Of a stretch of 64,000 bases of DNA, positions 7,281-15,587 are shown piece after piece. The stretch covers positions 19,348 to 83,347 of the forward strand of contig JBCBSZ010000015.1 of assembly GCA_039818945.1 (NCBI GenBank), read 5' to 3'. The stretch comes from JBCBSZ01 sp039818945 (GTDB lineage: Bacteria > Actinomycetota > Acidimicrobiia > Acidimicrobiales > Poriferisodalaceae). The notes under the pieces are model-generated. The model was not told the DNA's origin. It saw only the letters and a list, made by a program, of their open reading frames with translations, and did not search any database. Made by a program: the position numbers and the translations under genes. Each line of letters starts with the position of its first letter. Positions within the stretch are counted from its first letter, which is position 1.

Positions 7281-8086
7281 CGGTCCGCCACCGAGACGAG
7301 CTCGGCGACCGACGACCACGGCAGCACCGGGCCATCGGTGCAGACGAAGCGAGCGCCGAGCTGGCAGTGGCCGCAGTGGCCGATGCCGCAGTGCATGTTC
7401 CGCTCGAGCGACACCTGGATCCGATCGGGCCGCACCCCCCGCTCCTCGAGCCGGCGCGCGGTGAACCGCATCATGAGCTCCGGGCCGCACACCAGCGCGG
7501 TGGCGTCGGTGGGAACCGGTGCCTCGTCGATGAGCTCGGTCACGAAGCCCACCGAGCCCGACCACCCGGACCGGGCGCGGTCGACCGTGACGGCGACGTC
7601 GATCCCGGCGCCCCGCCATCGATCGAGCTCGTCGCGGTAGAGGAGCTGCTCCGGGTCGCGAGCCCCGATCATCAGCCGGACCGGAGCGCGGCGGTCGGTG
7701 TCGGCCAGGAGCTCGACGACCGGTCGCAGCGGCGCGAGCCCGAGACCGCCGGCGACGATGAGCAGCGGCACCTCGGGATCGGGGGCGACGGTCCAGCCCC
7801 TGCCGAGGGGACCTCGGACACCGACCACGTCACCGACGTCGAGCGAGCACAGCGCCGCGCTGGTCGGACCGGCGCTGCGGATCGTGTGCCGGACGCCGGC
7901 CGTCTCTCCCGGCAGCCCGATCCCGGAGTACGAGATCGCCGCCTCGCCGATGCCGAAGGGCCAGAGCATCGCGAACTGGCCCGGACCGACCGTGCGGGCG
8001 CGCCCGTCGCACGGTGCGATGTCGAGCGTCACGGTGTCGGCCGTCTCCTGTCGGCGAGCGACCACGCGGAACGGTTCCGGCCTCAT
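7277..8086 (-). CDS. Hydrogenase gamma subunit, FAD/NAD(P)-binding reductase
   Basis: 269 residues of the ferredoxin-NADP reductase/HydG type. It has an N-terminal flavin-binding barrel (GPGQFAMLWPFGIGEAAIS), an NAD(P)-binding Rossmann half (LLIVAGGLGLAPLRPVVELL, then LVCGPELMMRF), and a C-terminal 2Fe-2S binding motif C-x4-C-x2-C-x8-C (CGIGHCGHC...C). It links hydrogen oxidation or evolution to NAD(P)H. It is coupled by 4-nt overlaps to the cNMP-binding-like gene upstream and the small subunit downstream. Confidence 0.93.
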   Translation of the reverse strand: MRPEPFRVVARRQETADTVTLDIAPCDGRARTVGPGQFAMLWPFGIGEAAISYSGIGLPGETAGVRHTIRSAGPTSAALCSLDVGDVVGVRGPLGRGWTVAPDPEVPLLIVAGGLGLAPLRPVVELLADTDRRAPVRLMIGARDPEQLLYRDELDRWRGAGIDVAVTVDRARSGWSGSVGFVTELIDEAPVPTDATALVCGPELMMRFTARRLEERGVRPDRIQVSLERNMHCGIGHCGHCQLGARFVCTDGPVLPWSSVAELVSVADR

Positions 8087-8553
8087 GGCGCGTCCTGTCG
8101 CGGCGCAGCGGTGACGTCGAGCAGTCGCAGCCTCGTGTGCAGCAACCGGTCGATGGCGAGCGCCGAGAAGCACCGGAGCATCGAGTACCCGACGTGGTGG
8201 TCGGCCTCCATGGCGTCCCGGGTCGCTGCGGCGTCGACGGCGACCACCAGGCCCGGCTCCGCCGCCCTGGTGTCGAAGTGCCACCGGTACGGCGGCGACA
8301 GCCACGACCAGCCGACGATCTGGTGCGGGCCGGCGGAGTCGATCAGGAGACGACCGACCCCGGCGGCGGGGATCTCGACGAAGAACCGGCCGCGGCGGAC
8401 GACGAAGAACCGGTCGGCCGGCTCGCCGCTCGCCGTCAGGAGCTCGCCTTCGCCGATCTCCTCGTGACGCGCGAAGCCGGCGATGATGGCGAGATGCTCG
8501 TCGGGCAGCTCGGCGAGGGCGGGGCACTCCCGGAGCTCGAGCTCGATGGTCAC
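8083..8553 (-). CDS. Cyclic-nucleotide-binding-domain protein in the hydrogenase operon
   Basis: 156 residues forming a single Crp-like beta-barrel (about 20-130) with no DNA-binding helix-turn-helix and no TM. The segment in place of the phosphate-binding cassette reads GWSWLSPPYRWHFDTRA, rather than the usual GELALL...RxA, so the ligand may not be a cyclic nucleotide. It is embedded between the beta and gamma genes with GTGA/ATGA overlaps on both sides, so it is made with the enzyme at matched levels. That points to a subunit or allosteric regulator of the hydrogenase rather than a transcription factor. The family call is firm; the role is inferred from position. Confidence 0.8.
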   Translation of the reverse strand: MTIELELRECPALAELPDEHLAIIAGFARHEEIGEGELLTASGEPADRFFVVRRGRFFVEIPAAGVGRLLIDSAGPHQIVGWSWLSPPYRWHFDTRAAEPGLVVAVDAAATRDAMEADHHVGYSMLRCFSALAIDRLLHTRLRLLDVTAAPRQDAP

Positions 8554-9686
8554 GACGCTTCTCCCCGCTCTTCGGCGAGGAGCGTCGCCAGCTCCTCGGT
8601 GACGTCGATGCCGACCGGGCACCAGGTGATGCACCTGCCGCACCCGACGCAGCCGGACGTGCCGAACTGCCCGACCCAGGAGTCGAACTTGTGCGTCAGC
8701 CACTGCCGGTACTGGCTGCGCACGTCGGGCCGCACCGGCGTACCGCCGAGGAGGCTGTGCCCGGTCGTGAAGCAGCTGTCCCAGCGGCGGCGGCGCTCGG
8801 CGACGTCGCCACCGAGGTCGGTCGTGTCCTCCATCGACGTGCAGAAGCACGTCGGGCACACCATCGTGCAGCTGCCGCATGCGAGGCACCGGCTGGCGAT
8901 CTCCGTCCAGCGTGGGTGCTCCGCTCGGGCGACGAGTCGTCCGACCGGCCGGTGGGGCTCGACCGCACGGACCTGCTCGTCGGCGGCCCGGGTAACCGCG
9001 TCCGCGACGGCGGCGCGGGCGTCCGCCCCGATCGGCCGGCCGCCCAACCGGCGCAGGACGGCGTCGCCGCGGTCGGTCCCGCTCTCCACGACGACGCGAT
9101 GGTCGGGGTCGAGGAGCTCGGTCACGACGAGATCCGCGCCGTCTCCGACGGTCGGCCCGGTGCCCATCGAGGCGCAGAAGCACGTCGCGGCCGAGCGGGT
9201 GCACTGCACGGCGACGATCAGGCAGGACGTCCGGCGGTCCACGTACTCGTCGTCGGGGTGCGGTCCCGCCGCGAGGACCCGGTCGAGGACCGAGCACGCG
9301 GCGAGATCGCAGGCGCGGACGCCGACGAGCGCCAGCGGCCGCTCAGCGGTGGGCGGCTCGTCGACCTCGAACCCGTCGGGCGTGCGTCGCGCCCGGATCA
9401 TCAACGTCTCCGGCGGCATCAGGTGGGCGCGCCACGAGGTGGGTCCGACGACGAACCCGAAGCGGGCCTCGTCGTCGCGGTCGGCCAGGCGGTAGCAGCC
9501 CGGAGCCTGGTCGTCGCCTCGGCCGACGGGCAGGTCCTCGGCGCCCGAGATCTCCTCGAGCACGATGGCGCCGTCGCGCTCGGTCGGCCCGATCACGGCG
9601 TAGCCGTCGTCGACGAGCGCGCCGATGAGCGCATCGAGCACCCCGGGCGGGCCGACGACGCCCGCCGGGTCGTGGGTACCGGCCAT
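8550..9686 (-). CDS. Hydrogenase beta subunit, 4Fe-4S dicluster protein (sulfhydrogenase HydB-like)
   Basis: 378 residues, first gene of the operon. The N-terminal two-thirds resemble the HydB/AsrA family (VGVRACDLAAC, CLIVAVQCTRSAATCFCASMGTGP). The C-terminus carries two ferredoxin-like motifs, CLACGSCTMVCPTCFC and CVGCGRCITWCPVGID, for two 4Fe-4S clusters. It should carry electrons between the flavin subunit and the NiFe module. The ATG at 9686 follows a GAGGGG ribosome site. Only about 86 bases separate it from the next gene upstream on the same strand, so the operon promoter is either there or further up. Confidence 0.92.
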   Translation of the reverse strand: MAGTHDPAGVVGPPGVLDALIGALVDDGYAVIGPTERDGAIVLEEISGAEDLPVGRGDDQAPGCYRLADRDDEARFGFVVGPTSWRAHLMPPETLMIRARRTPDGFEVDEPPTAERPLALVGVRACDLAACSVLDRVLAAGPHPDDEYVDRRTSCLIVAVQCTRSAATCFCASMGTGPTVGDGADLVVTELLDPDHRVVVESGTDRGDAVLRRLGGRPIGADARAAVADAVTRAADEQVRAVEPHRPVGRLVARAEHPRWTEIASRCLACGSCTMVCPTCFCTSMEDTTDLGGDVAERRRRWDSCFTTGHSLLGGTPVRPDVRSQYRQWLTHKFDSWVGQFGTSGCVGCGRCITWCPVGIDVTEELATLLAEERGEAS

Positions 9687-9772
9687 GTTCGTCCCCTCGT
9701 GTCCATCGGAGCACGGCGAGGTGGCGCGGCACAGGGCCCTTCGTCGTTTCCGTGGCCTGCGCCGACGGCAGC

Positions 9773-10708
9773 TCAGCCTGCGGCGAGCACCAACCTGGTC
9801 GCGGCGAGGTCGGCCGCGGCGGTCCCCGCGGACTTGAAGATCGTGAGCTGGTCGTCGGACCCCCGGCCCGGGTGGTCACCGCGCACGAGCCCGGCGAGGT
9901 CGGCGGCGATGTGGGCGGGGTCCAGCACGCCGTCCTCGATCGGGCGGGCGAGATCGCCCGCGGCCAGCGCTCCGGCCCGCGCATCGACGAAGACGGTGCC
10001 GCGTCGGATCGCCTCGTCGTCGCACTCGCGCATCGCGGCCGAGAATGATCCGACGAGTTCGAGGTGGGTGCGCCGACCCAGCCAGACGCCGCGCACGAGC
10101 GGCTCGGTCGCTCCGGTAGCGCAGCTCACGATGTCGGCTCGGGCGACCCCGGTCGCCAGGTCGTCGACCGGCGTGGCGGGGAGGCCCTCCCCGGCGAGCG
10201 TCGCTGCCACGGCGGCAGCCCGATCGGGTCGGCGGCCCCAGATCTCGACGGCCTCGATCGGGCGCACGGTGGCGTGGGCCGCGGCGAGGTTCGGGGCGAG
10301 CGCTCCGGTCCCGACCACCAGCAGGCGAGCGGCGTCGACCGGGGCGAGGTGACGGGCCGCGAGGGCGGACACCGCTGCGGTCCGACGTGCGGTCAGGGCA
10401 TCGCCGTCGATCGTGGCGAGGGGACGGCCGTCCGCGCCGTCGAACGCCAGCACGATGCTGCTGACCGTGGGGAGCGCTCGGTCGGCGTTGCTGCCCACGT
10501 AGGTCACGACCTTGGTGATCGCCAGCTCGCCGTCGCTCCACGCCGGCATCAGCAGCAGCGATCCCTCGCTGCCGTCCTCGACGCCGAACCCGTGCACGTG
10601 CCGCTCCGGGGCGACCACCACCCCCCGGCGGAGCTCCTCGGCGATCGACTCGACGAGCACCGGCCACGGCGTCCGATCGCGCACCGTTGCCGCATCGATG
10701 ACCTGCAC
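9773..10708 (-). CDS. Ornithine cyclodeaminase/mu-crystallin family enzyme
   Basis: 311 residues. The N-terminus has the usual helix and substrate region with KVVTYVGSN and the Arg-containing LTARRTAAVSALAARHLAP. The Rossmann domain starts at LLVVGTGALAPNLAAAHA (GTGALA in place of GxGxQA), followed by EIWGRRPDRA. The C-terminal ADIVSCATGATEPLV and VGSFSAAMRECDDEAIRRG match the family, which includes ornithine cyclodeaminase, alanine dehydrogenase and ketimine reductases; which reaction this one does cannot be told. GTG start with GGGAGG ribosome site. Same strand as the hydrogenase genes but a distinct unit; divergent from the PIG-L gene. Confidence 0.85.
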   Translation of the reverse strand: MQVIDAATVRDRTPWPVLVESIAEELRRGVVVAPERHVHGFGVEDGSEGSLLLMPAWSDGELAITKVVTYVGSNADRALPTVSSIVLAFDGADGRPLATIDGDALTARRTAAVSALAARHLAPVDAARLLVVGTGALAPNLAAAHATVRPIEAVEIWGRRPDRAAAVAATLAGEGLPATPVDDLATGVARADIVSCATGATEPLVRGVWLGRRTHLELVGSFSAAMRECDDEAIRRGTVFVDARAGALAAGDLARPIEDGVLDPAHIAADLAGLVRGDHPGRGSDDQLTIFKSAGTAAADLAATRLVLAAG

Positions 10709-10752
10709 GTCGATCCTCCCGGTGGTCCCGCCCGAGCATATGGAGAGCGTCT

Positions 10753-10785
10753 GCAGATGATCTCCACGTCCGCTCCATGATCTGC
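10753..10785. promoter_or_regulatory. Repeat pair in the cyclodeaminase/PIG-L divergent promoter
   Basis: ATGATCT occurs at 10757-10763 and 10777-10783, 20 bp apart (two helical turns). The outer bases also form an inverted pair, GCAGATGAT (10753-10761) with ATGATCTGC (10777-10785), one mismatch. It sits in the 123-bp gap between divergent genes and is less GC-rich than its surroundings, so it may bind a regulator. No regulator gene is adjacent. Confidence 0.3.
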
Positions 10786-10831
10786 GGCCGCGCAGCCGTC
10801 ATCGTCGAGGTCGACACGACGGGAGACCGAC

Positions 10832-11602
10832 ATGACCACGCCGATGACCACCGCTCAGCCCCACCGCCTGCTCGGCGTCTGGGCCCACCCCGACGACGAG
10901 GCCTACCTCTCGGCCGGCCTGATGGCCGAGGTCGTCGATCGTGGCGGGGCCGTGACCGTCGTGGCCGTGACCGACGGCGAGCTCGGCTTCCCCGCCGACG
11001 ACGATCGCCTCACCGAGGTGAAGGCGAAGCAGCGCCGCAGCGAGCTCCTCGACGCCCTCGCCGCACTCGGCGTGCACGACGTCCGCTTCCTCGGCCATCC
11101 CGACGGCCGCCTCGCGGAGCTGCGGGGGCAGGACCTCGCCGCCGAGCTCGTCCCGATCATGCGCTCCGTGCGACCCACCATGACGGTGACCTTCGGGCCC
11201 GACGGCATCACCGGCCACGACGACCACATCGCGGCCGGCCAGGCGGCGACCGCAGCGTGGATGGAGACCCGCATGGGCGGCCTCTGGTACGCCGCCAAGA
11301 GCTCGTTGTGGCTCGACGAATGGCGCGCCACCAACGACGCGATCGGCATCTGGATGGGCGACGAGCCCGACGGGGTGCGCACCGACGCCATCGAGCTGGC
11401 GCTCACCCTCGACGGACCGGCCCTCGATCAGAAGCGCGCCGCGCTGGCGGCCCACGGCAGCCAGACCGACCGCCTGGCCTCGATGCTGGGCGAGCCGACG
11501 TACCGCCGATGGATCGCGGAGGAGACCTTCCGACGCCCGACCGACGTCGAGCTCGCCGACGTGGACGCCGCGCTCGCGATGGCGAACTGGTGCCACCGAT
11601 GA
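10832..11602 (+). CDS. PIG-L/LmbE-family deacetylase (mycothiol-type)
   Basis: 256 residues, zinc-dependent N-acetyl-sugar deacetylase family. AHPDDE at about 18-23 and GHDDH at about 129 supply the metal ligands and catalytic Asp; TDGELGFP and SVRPTMTVTFGPDGITGH are family positions. In actinobacteria such enzymes include MshB (mycothiol biosynthesis) and Mca (mycothiol-conjugate amidase); the sequence alone does not decide, and other LmbE substrates are possible. GGGAGA precedes the ATG. It overlaps the AzlC-like gene by 4 nt, which is an odd functional pairing. Confidence 0.88.
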   Translation: MTTPMTTAQPHRLLGVWAHPDDEAYLSAGLMAEVVDRGGAVTVVAVTDGELGFPADDDRLTEVKAKQRRSELLDALAALGVHDVRFLGHPDGRLAELRGQDLAAELVPIMRSVRPTMTVTFGPDGITGHDDHIAAGQAATAAWMETRMGGLWYAAKSSLWLDEWRATNDAIGIWMGDEPDGVRTDAIELALTLDGPALDQKRAALAAHGSQTDRLASMLGEPTYRRWIAEETFRRPTDVELADVDAALAMANWCHR

Positions 11603-12306
11603 GCCCGGTTGCCCCGTCGACGGCCCGATCGACCGATCCGGTCCGCCTCGCCACCATCGACGTCGCCCCCGTGGTGGCCGCGCTCGTCCCCTTCGCCCTG
11701 GCGATCGGTGCGGCGAGCGCGGCCAACGGCCTGAGCCTCGCCGAGGCGATCGTCACCCCCGCGCTCCTCCTCGCGGGAGCCTCCCAGCTCGCCGCCGTCG
11801 ACCTCGTCGGCGCAGAGGCGGCGATCGCCGTCGCCGCTGGGACCGCCATCGCGATCAACCTGCGGTTCGCGCTCTACAGCACCGCGCTCCGCCGCTGGTT
11901 CGAGGGCGCTCCCCGCTGGCAGCAGCTCCTGCTGGCGGTACCGCTGATCGACCAGAACTTCCTGCTCTGCGAGGACCGCTTCGACGAGTCGACCGGCCTG
12001 GCCTGGCGCCGTCGCTACTACCTGGTCGTCTCCGGCTGGATGGTCGTCGCCTTCCTCGCCTTCCAGGTCGTCGGCTACGCGGCCGGCGCCGGGCTGCCCG
12101 CCGGCCTGGGTCTGCACCTCGGAGCGCCGCTGGTGTTCGCCGGCATGCTCGCCCGGGCCGCCGCCGGCCGGGGCCAGCTCGTCGCCGCGGCGACCGCCGG
12201 CGGCGCCGTCGTGCTCGTGAGCGGCCTGCCGGGCGGGCTGGCCCTGCCCGTGGCTGCGCTGCTCGGGGTGGCGGTGGCCGCTGCGATGCCGGGAGCGCGG
12301 CGATGA
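11599..12306 (+). CDS. azlC: AzlC-like permease subunit (branched-chain amino acid export type)
   Basis: 235 residues with about 7-8 hydrophobic segments. LLLAGASQLAAVDL and INLRFALYSTALRRWF match the AzlC family positions (GASQ and NLRH/NLRF). With the small AzlD partner, AzlC proteins export branched-chain amino acids or analogues. ATGA overlaps with both neighbours indicate a three-gene operon with the PIG-L deacetylase. A second, more diverged AzlCD-like pair lies at 56.9-57.9 kb. Confidence 0.85.
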   Translation: MSPVAPSTARSTDPVRLATIDVAPVVAALVPFALAIGAASAANGLSLAEAIVTPALLLAGASQLAAVDLVGAEAAIAVAAGTAIAINLRFALYSTALRRWFEGAPRWQQLLLAVPLIDQNFLLCEDRFDESTGLAWRRRYYLVVSGWMVVAFLAFQVVGYAAGAGLPAGLGLHLGAPLVFAGMLARAAAGRGQLVAAATAGGAVVLVSGLPGGLALPVAALLGVAVAAAMPGARR

Positions 12307-12620
12307 GCACCATCGCCGTCTTCGCCCTGGCCGGAGCGGGCACCTACCTCCTGCGGGCGTCGATGGTCCTCGTCGGCGACCGTGCGACCTTCGGGAGCTG
12401 GTTGGAGCACCGGCTCGCGCTCGTCGGGCCGGCCGTCCTCGGCGGTCTCCTCACGGCCGCCGTCGCGACCTCCGGCGGCGGCGTCACCCGACCCGACCCG
12501 GCCACCCTGATCGCCGTCGTCGCGGCGCTGGTCGTCGTACGGCGGACCGGCAACCTCGGCCACGCGCTGTTCGTCGGGCTCCCGGTGTACTGGGGTTGCG
12601 CGCTCGTCGGGTTCGCGTGA
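12303..12620 (+). CDS. azlD: AzlD-like small subunit of the branched-chain amino acid exporter
   Basis: 105 residues, three to four TM segments: AVFALAGAGTYLLRASMVLVGD, VGPAVLGGLLTAAVAT, TLIAVVAALVVVRRTGN and the terminal LPVYWGCALVGFA. The size and TYLLR motif fit AzlD. It is coupled to AzlC by ATGA. Its TGA abuts the stop codon of the convergent P450 gene with no spacer (TGATCA across 12618-12623). Confidence 0.82.
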   Translation: MSTIAVFALAGAGTYLLRASMVLVGDRATFGSWLEHRLALVGPAVLGGLLTAAVATSGGGVTRPDPATLIAVVAALVVVRRTGNLGHALFVGLPVYWGCALVGFA

Positions 12621-13850
12621 TCAGGCCGTCGCCAGTCGCAGCGCGGTGAGCCCGCGGATGACGAAGGTCGGGTGGTAGCGGGGCTCCTCGACGAGGCGCA
12701 ACCGCGGGAAGCGCTCGACGAAGCCGCTCACCGAGCGGGCCAGCTCCTGGCGGGCCAGCGGCGCGCCGATGCAGAAGTGGATGCCGCCGCCGAAGCCGAT
12801 GTGCGCCGGGTCGCCGCGGCCCACGTCGAAGGCGTCGGGGTCGTCGAAGCGGCGGGGGTCGCGCTGGGCCGACCCGAACAGCATCGCCACCTCCTCCCCG
12901 ACGGCGATGGCCTGGCCGGCGATCTCGACACCGTCCTCGAGCACCCAGCGCTCGAAGAGCTGCAGCGGGGCGTCCCACCGCAGGAGCTCCTCGACCGCCG
13001 ACGGCGCCGCCACCTCGCCGTCGACGAGCCGGGCCCACTGGTCGGGGTGGTGCAGGAGGGCCCGGAAGCCGTTGCCGAGGGTGTTGACCGTGGCCTCGTG
13101 CCCCGCTTCGAGGAGCACCATGGTTGTCGAGACGATCTCGGCCTCCGACAGCGTGTCGCCGCCGTCCTCGACGGCCACGAGCCGTGAGACGAGCAGGTCG
13201 TCGGGTCGACGGCGCTTCTCGGCGATGAGCGTGCGGGTGTAGTCGATGTACTCGGCGGCGGCCCGGTCGGCGGCGGCCTTCGTGTCGTCCGAGGCCGACA
13301 GCTCGTACATCTTCACGATCGCGTGCGACCAGTCGAGCAGCCGCTGGGTGTCGGCGGCGGGCACGCCCAGCATCGAGCAGATCACCGCGACGGAGTACGG
13401 CTGGGCGTAGTCGGCGAGCAGATCGAACGTGCCGAGGTCGGCGCAGCGATCGAGCAGCTCGTCGGAGAACGCGGCGATGTCGTCCGCCATCGCCGCCACG
13501 GCGCGGGGAGTGAAGACCTTCGAGATCAAGCGGCGGATCCGCGTGTGGTCGGGCGGTTCGAGGCACAGCAGCGACCAGGCCTCGTGCTCGTGGAACGACG
13601 ACCAGCGGGGGTCGGGCTCCGGCTTGCCCAGCTCGGCGTGCGAGTACCGAAGGGTGTAGGCCCGGCCGAGGCGGCGGTCCTTGAGGGTGCGCGAGATGTC
13701 GTCGAAGCGGGTCAGCATCCACTGATCGGTCGCCTCGTTGCGGAAGATCGGCGTGGCCTCCCGCAGCTCACCGAGCACCGGGTACGGATCGGCGATGAAG
13801 TCGGGATCGTCGACCACGAACCGTGCGACCAGGTCGTCCAGGCTGCTCAC
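12621..13850 (-). CDS. Cytochrome P450
   Basis: 409-residue soluble class I P450. The I-helix oxygen-activation motif is LEAGHEATVNTL, the K-helix ExxR is EELLRWDAP, and the heme-binding loop FGGGIHFCIGAPLARQE provides the axial Cys. LCLEPPDHTRIRRLISKVFTP is the C-helix region. It would hydroxylate a hydrophobic substrate using a ferredoxin/reductase encoded elsewhere. It is divergent from the LLM oxidoreductase/SDR genes, which together suggest lipid or sterol catabolism. GTG at 13850 is placed 7 nt after a TACCCT -10 element with no ribosome site, so probably leaderless. Confidence 0.95.
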   Translation of the reverse strand: MSSLDDLVARFVVDDPDFIADPYPVLGELREATPIFRNEATDQWMLTRFDDISRTLKDRRLGRAYTLRYSHAELGKPEPDPRWSSFHEHEAWSLLCLEPPDHTRIRRLISKVFTPRAVAAMADDIAAFSDELLDRCADLGTFDLLADYAQPYSVAVICSMLGVPAADTQRLLDWSHAIVKMYELSASDDTKAAADRAAAEYIDYTRTLIAEKRRRPDDLLVSRLVAVEDGGDTLSEAEIVSTTMVLLEAGHEATVNTLGNGFRALLHHPDQWARLVDGEVAAPSAVEELLRWDAPLQLFERWVLEDGVEIAGQAIAVGEEVAMLFGSAQRDPRRFDDPDAFDVGRGDPAHIGFGGGIHFCIGAPLARQELARSVSGFVERFPRLRLVEEPRYHPTFVIRGLTALRLATA

Positions 13851-13857
13851 GCGGCTC

Positions 13858-13863
13858 AGGGTA
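13858..13863 (-). promoter_or_regulatory. -10 element of a probable leaderless promoter for the P450
   Basis: On the minus strand the bases are TACCCT, 7 nt before the GTG start at 13850, the same arrangement as for the response regulator at 2199. Fixed spacing and absence of a ribosome site support leaderless transcription. Confidence 0.55.
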
Positions 13864-13951
13864 GGGGGCCGAGGCCCGGTCGGGATGGGGCCTCGAGCCC
13901 GCCGGGTGCCTACGATCGCCGCCGGGATCGGAGCCGAGGGGGCACGGGGAC

Positions 13952-14827
13952 ATGAAGTTCGGACTGGCGTTCGCCAGCAGCATCGGGGTCGAGCACGCGG
14001 ACGCGCTCGAGATCTGCCGTCGGGCCCAGGCGGCCGGCTTCGAGTCGCTCTGGGGCGGCGAGCACGTGATCCTGCCGAGCACGATCGAGTCGAGGTATCC
14101 CTACACCGCCGACGGGAAGATCCCCGCCGAGCCCGAGACACCGATCCCCGACCCGCTGATCTGGCTGGCGTTCGCGGCCGCCGCCGCGCCGTCGATGCGG
14201 CTCGGGACCTGCATCCTGATCGTCCCCCAGCGCAACCCGCTGATCCTGGCCAAGGAGCTGGCCACGCTCGACCGCCTCTCCGGCGGCAAGGTCGAGCTCG
14301 GTCTCGGCGTCGGCTGGCTCAAGGAGGAGTTCGACGCCCTCGGGGTGCCGTGGGAACGCCGCGGCAAGCGCAACGACGAGTACATCGAGGCGATGCGGGC
14401 CCTCTGGGCCGGCCCGCACGCGGAGTTCCACGGGGAGTTCGTCGACTTCGACCCGGTCACCTGCAGCCCCCGGCCGATCCAGGAGCGGATCCCGGTGCTC
14501 GTGGGCGGCGACACCGACGCCGCGATCGGGCGTGCCGTGCGGCTCGCCGACGGGTACTTCCCGGGCGAGGGCGACGCCGAGCGCCTCGGTGGTCTCATCG
14601 GCCGGCTCCGGCAGGCGGCCGAGGACGCGGACCGCGATCCCGACAGCATCGAGATCAACGCCATGTTCGGCGCTCACCTGGGCGATCCGAAGGCCGGCGT
14701 CGAGCAGCTGGTCGAGCTGGGGGTCGGACGGATCATGGTGCCGGCCTTCTTCTACGCCGGCCCCGGCGGGCTGGACCGCCTGAGCGAGTTCGGCGAGGTC
14801 ATCGCGAGCACCGAGGGGGCGGTCTGA
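13952..14827 (+). CDS. LLM-class F420-dependent oxidoreductase
   Basis: 291 residues, luciferase-like TIM barrel. MKFGLAFAS opening, then ESLWGGEHVILP, LGTCILIVPQRNPLILAKELATLDRLSGGK and LGLGVGWLKEEFDALGV are the classic blocks of actinobacterial F420-dependent oxidoreductases. FMN-dependent monooxygenases share the fold, so the cofactor is inferred. A GAGGGGG ribosome site precedes the ATG, with a -10-like TACGAT about 35 nt up. Its TGA overlaps the following SDR start by one base (TGATG). Confidence 0.9.
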   Translation: MKFGLAFASSIGVEHADALEICRRAQAAGFESLWGGEHVILPSTIESRYPYTADGKIPAEPETPIPDPLIWLAFAAAAAPSMRLGTCILIVPQRNPLILAKELATLDRLSGGKVELGLGVGWLKEEFDALGVPWERRGKRNDEYIEAMRALWAGPHAEFHGEFVDFDPVTCSPRPIQERIPVLVGGDTDAAIGRAVRLADGYFPGEGDAERLGGLIGRLRQAAEDADRDPDSIEINAMFGAHLGDPKAGVEQLVELGVGRIMVPAFFYAGPGGLDRLSEFGEVIASTEGAV

Positions 14828-15576
14828 TGGAGGCGTTCGATCTGAGCGGGCGGGTCGCGATCGTGACCGGTGGCGGTCAGGGCATCGGCGAGGGCATCGC
14901 CAAGAACCTGTCGAAGGCGGGGGCCGCCGTGGTCGTGGCCGCCCGAAGCACCGACCGCATCGGGCGGGTCGCCTCGGAGATCAACGAGGCCGGCGGGCAG
15001 GCGCTGGCCGTCACGACCGACGTGACCGACCGGGCCGCGGTGACGGCGCTCGTCGACGCCGCGGTCGAGCACTTCGGCGGCCTGCACGTGCTGGTCAACA
15101 ACGCCGGCGGCTCCCCGGTTCGCACCCCGCTGTCGGAGATCAGCGAGGACGACTGGGACTGGTGCCTGCGCCTCAACCTCACCGCAGTGTGGATGGCCAC
15201 GGTCATCGCCGCGGAGCGCATGACCGACGGCGGGAGCGTCATCAACATCTCGTCGCCGGCCGGCGACCGCGGCGTGCCCGGCAGCGGCCACTACGCCGCG
15301 GCCAAGGCCGGGGTGAACTCGTTGACCAAGACGTTGTCGCTGGAGCTGGCCCCGAAGATCAGGGTGAACGGCATCTCGCCCGGCTACGTGCCGACCGAGG
15401 TGATGATGACCGCGCTCGACACCGACGTGGAGCAGCTGGAGGCGATGGCGCTCAAGCGCATCCCGCTCAAGCGCCTCGGCACGCCCGACGACATGGGCAC
15501 GACCGCGGTCTTCCTGGCCAGCGACGCGGGCAGCTGGGTCACCGGCCAGACGATCATCGTCGCCGGAGGCAACTGA
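14827..15576 (+). CDS. Short-chain dehydrogenase/reductase (SDR), classical
   Basis: 249 residues. NAD(P)-binding TGGGQGIG at about 15-22, NNAG in VLVNNAGG, catalytic Ser in INISSPAG, and YAAAKAG with the Tyr-x3-Lys pair. ISPGYVPTEV and the terminal VTGQTIIVAGGN are typical. Reduces or oxidises a carbonyl/hydroxyl on an unknown substrate, probably sharing a pathway with the coupled LLM oxidoreductase. ATG overlaps the previous TGA by one base. Confidence 0.93.
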   Translation: MEAFDLSGRVAIVTGGGQGIGEGIAKNLSKAGAAVVVAARSTDRIGRVASEINEAGGQALAVTTDVTDRAAVTALVDAAVEHFGGLHVLVNNAGGSPVRTPLSEISEDDWDWCLRLNLTAVWMATVIAAERMTDGGSVINISSPAGDRGVPGSGHYAAAKAGVNSLTKTLSLELAPKIRVNGISPGYVPTEVMMTALDTDVEQLEAMALKRIPLKRLGTPDDMGTTAVFLASDAGSWVTGQTIIVAGGN

Positions 15577-15587
15577 CGGCCCCGGCC

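Noticed and set aside
4667..9686. Hydrogenase operon as a recently acquired island
   Set aside because: Base composition, start-codon use and 4-nt overlaps match the rest of the window, and no integrase, repeat or tRNA border is seen.
15577..15587. Small GC hairpin between the SDR and MaoC genes as terminator
   Set aside because: The GGCC/GGCC pairing is only 4 bp in an 11-bp gap; too weak to call.
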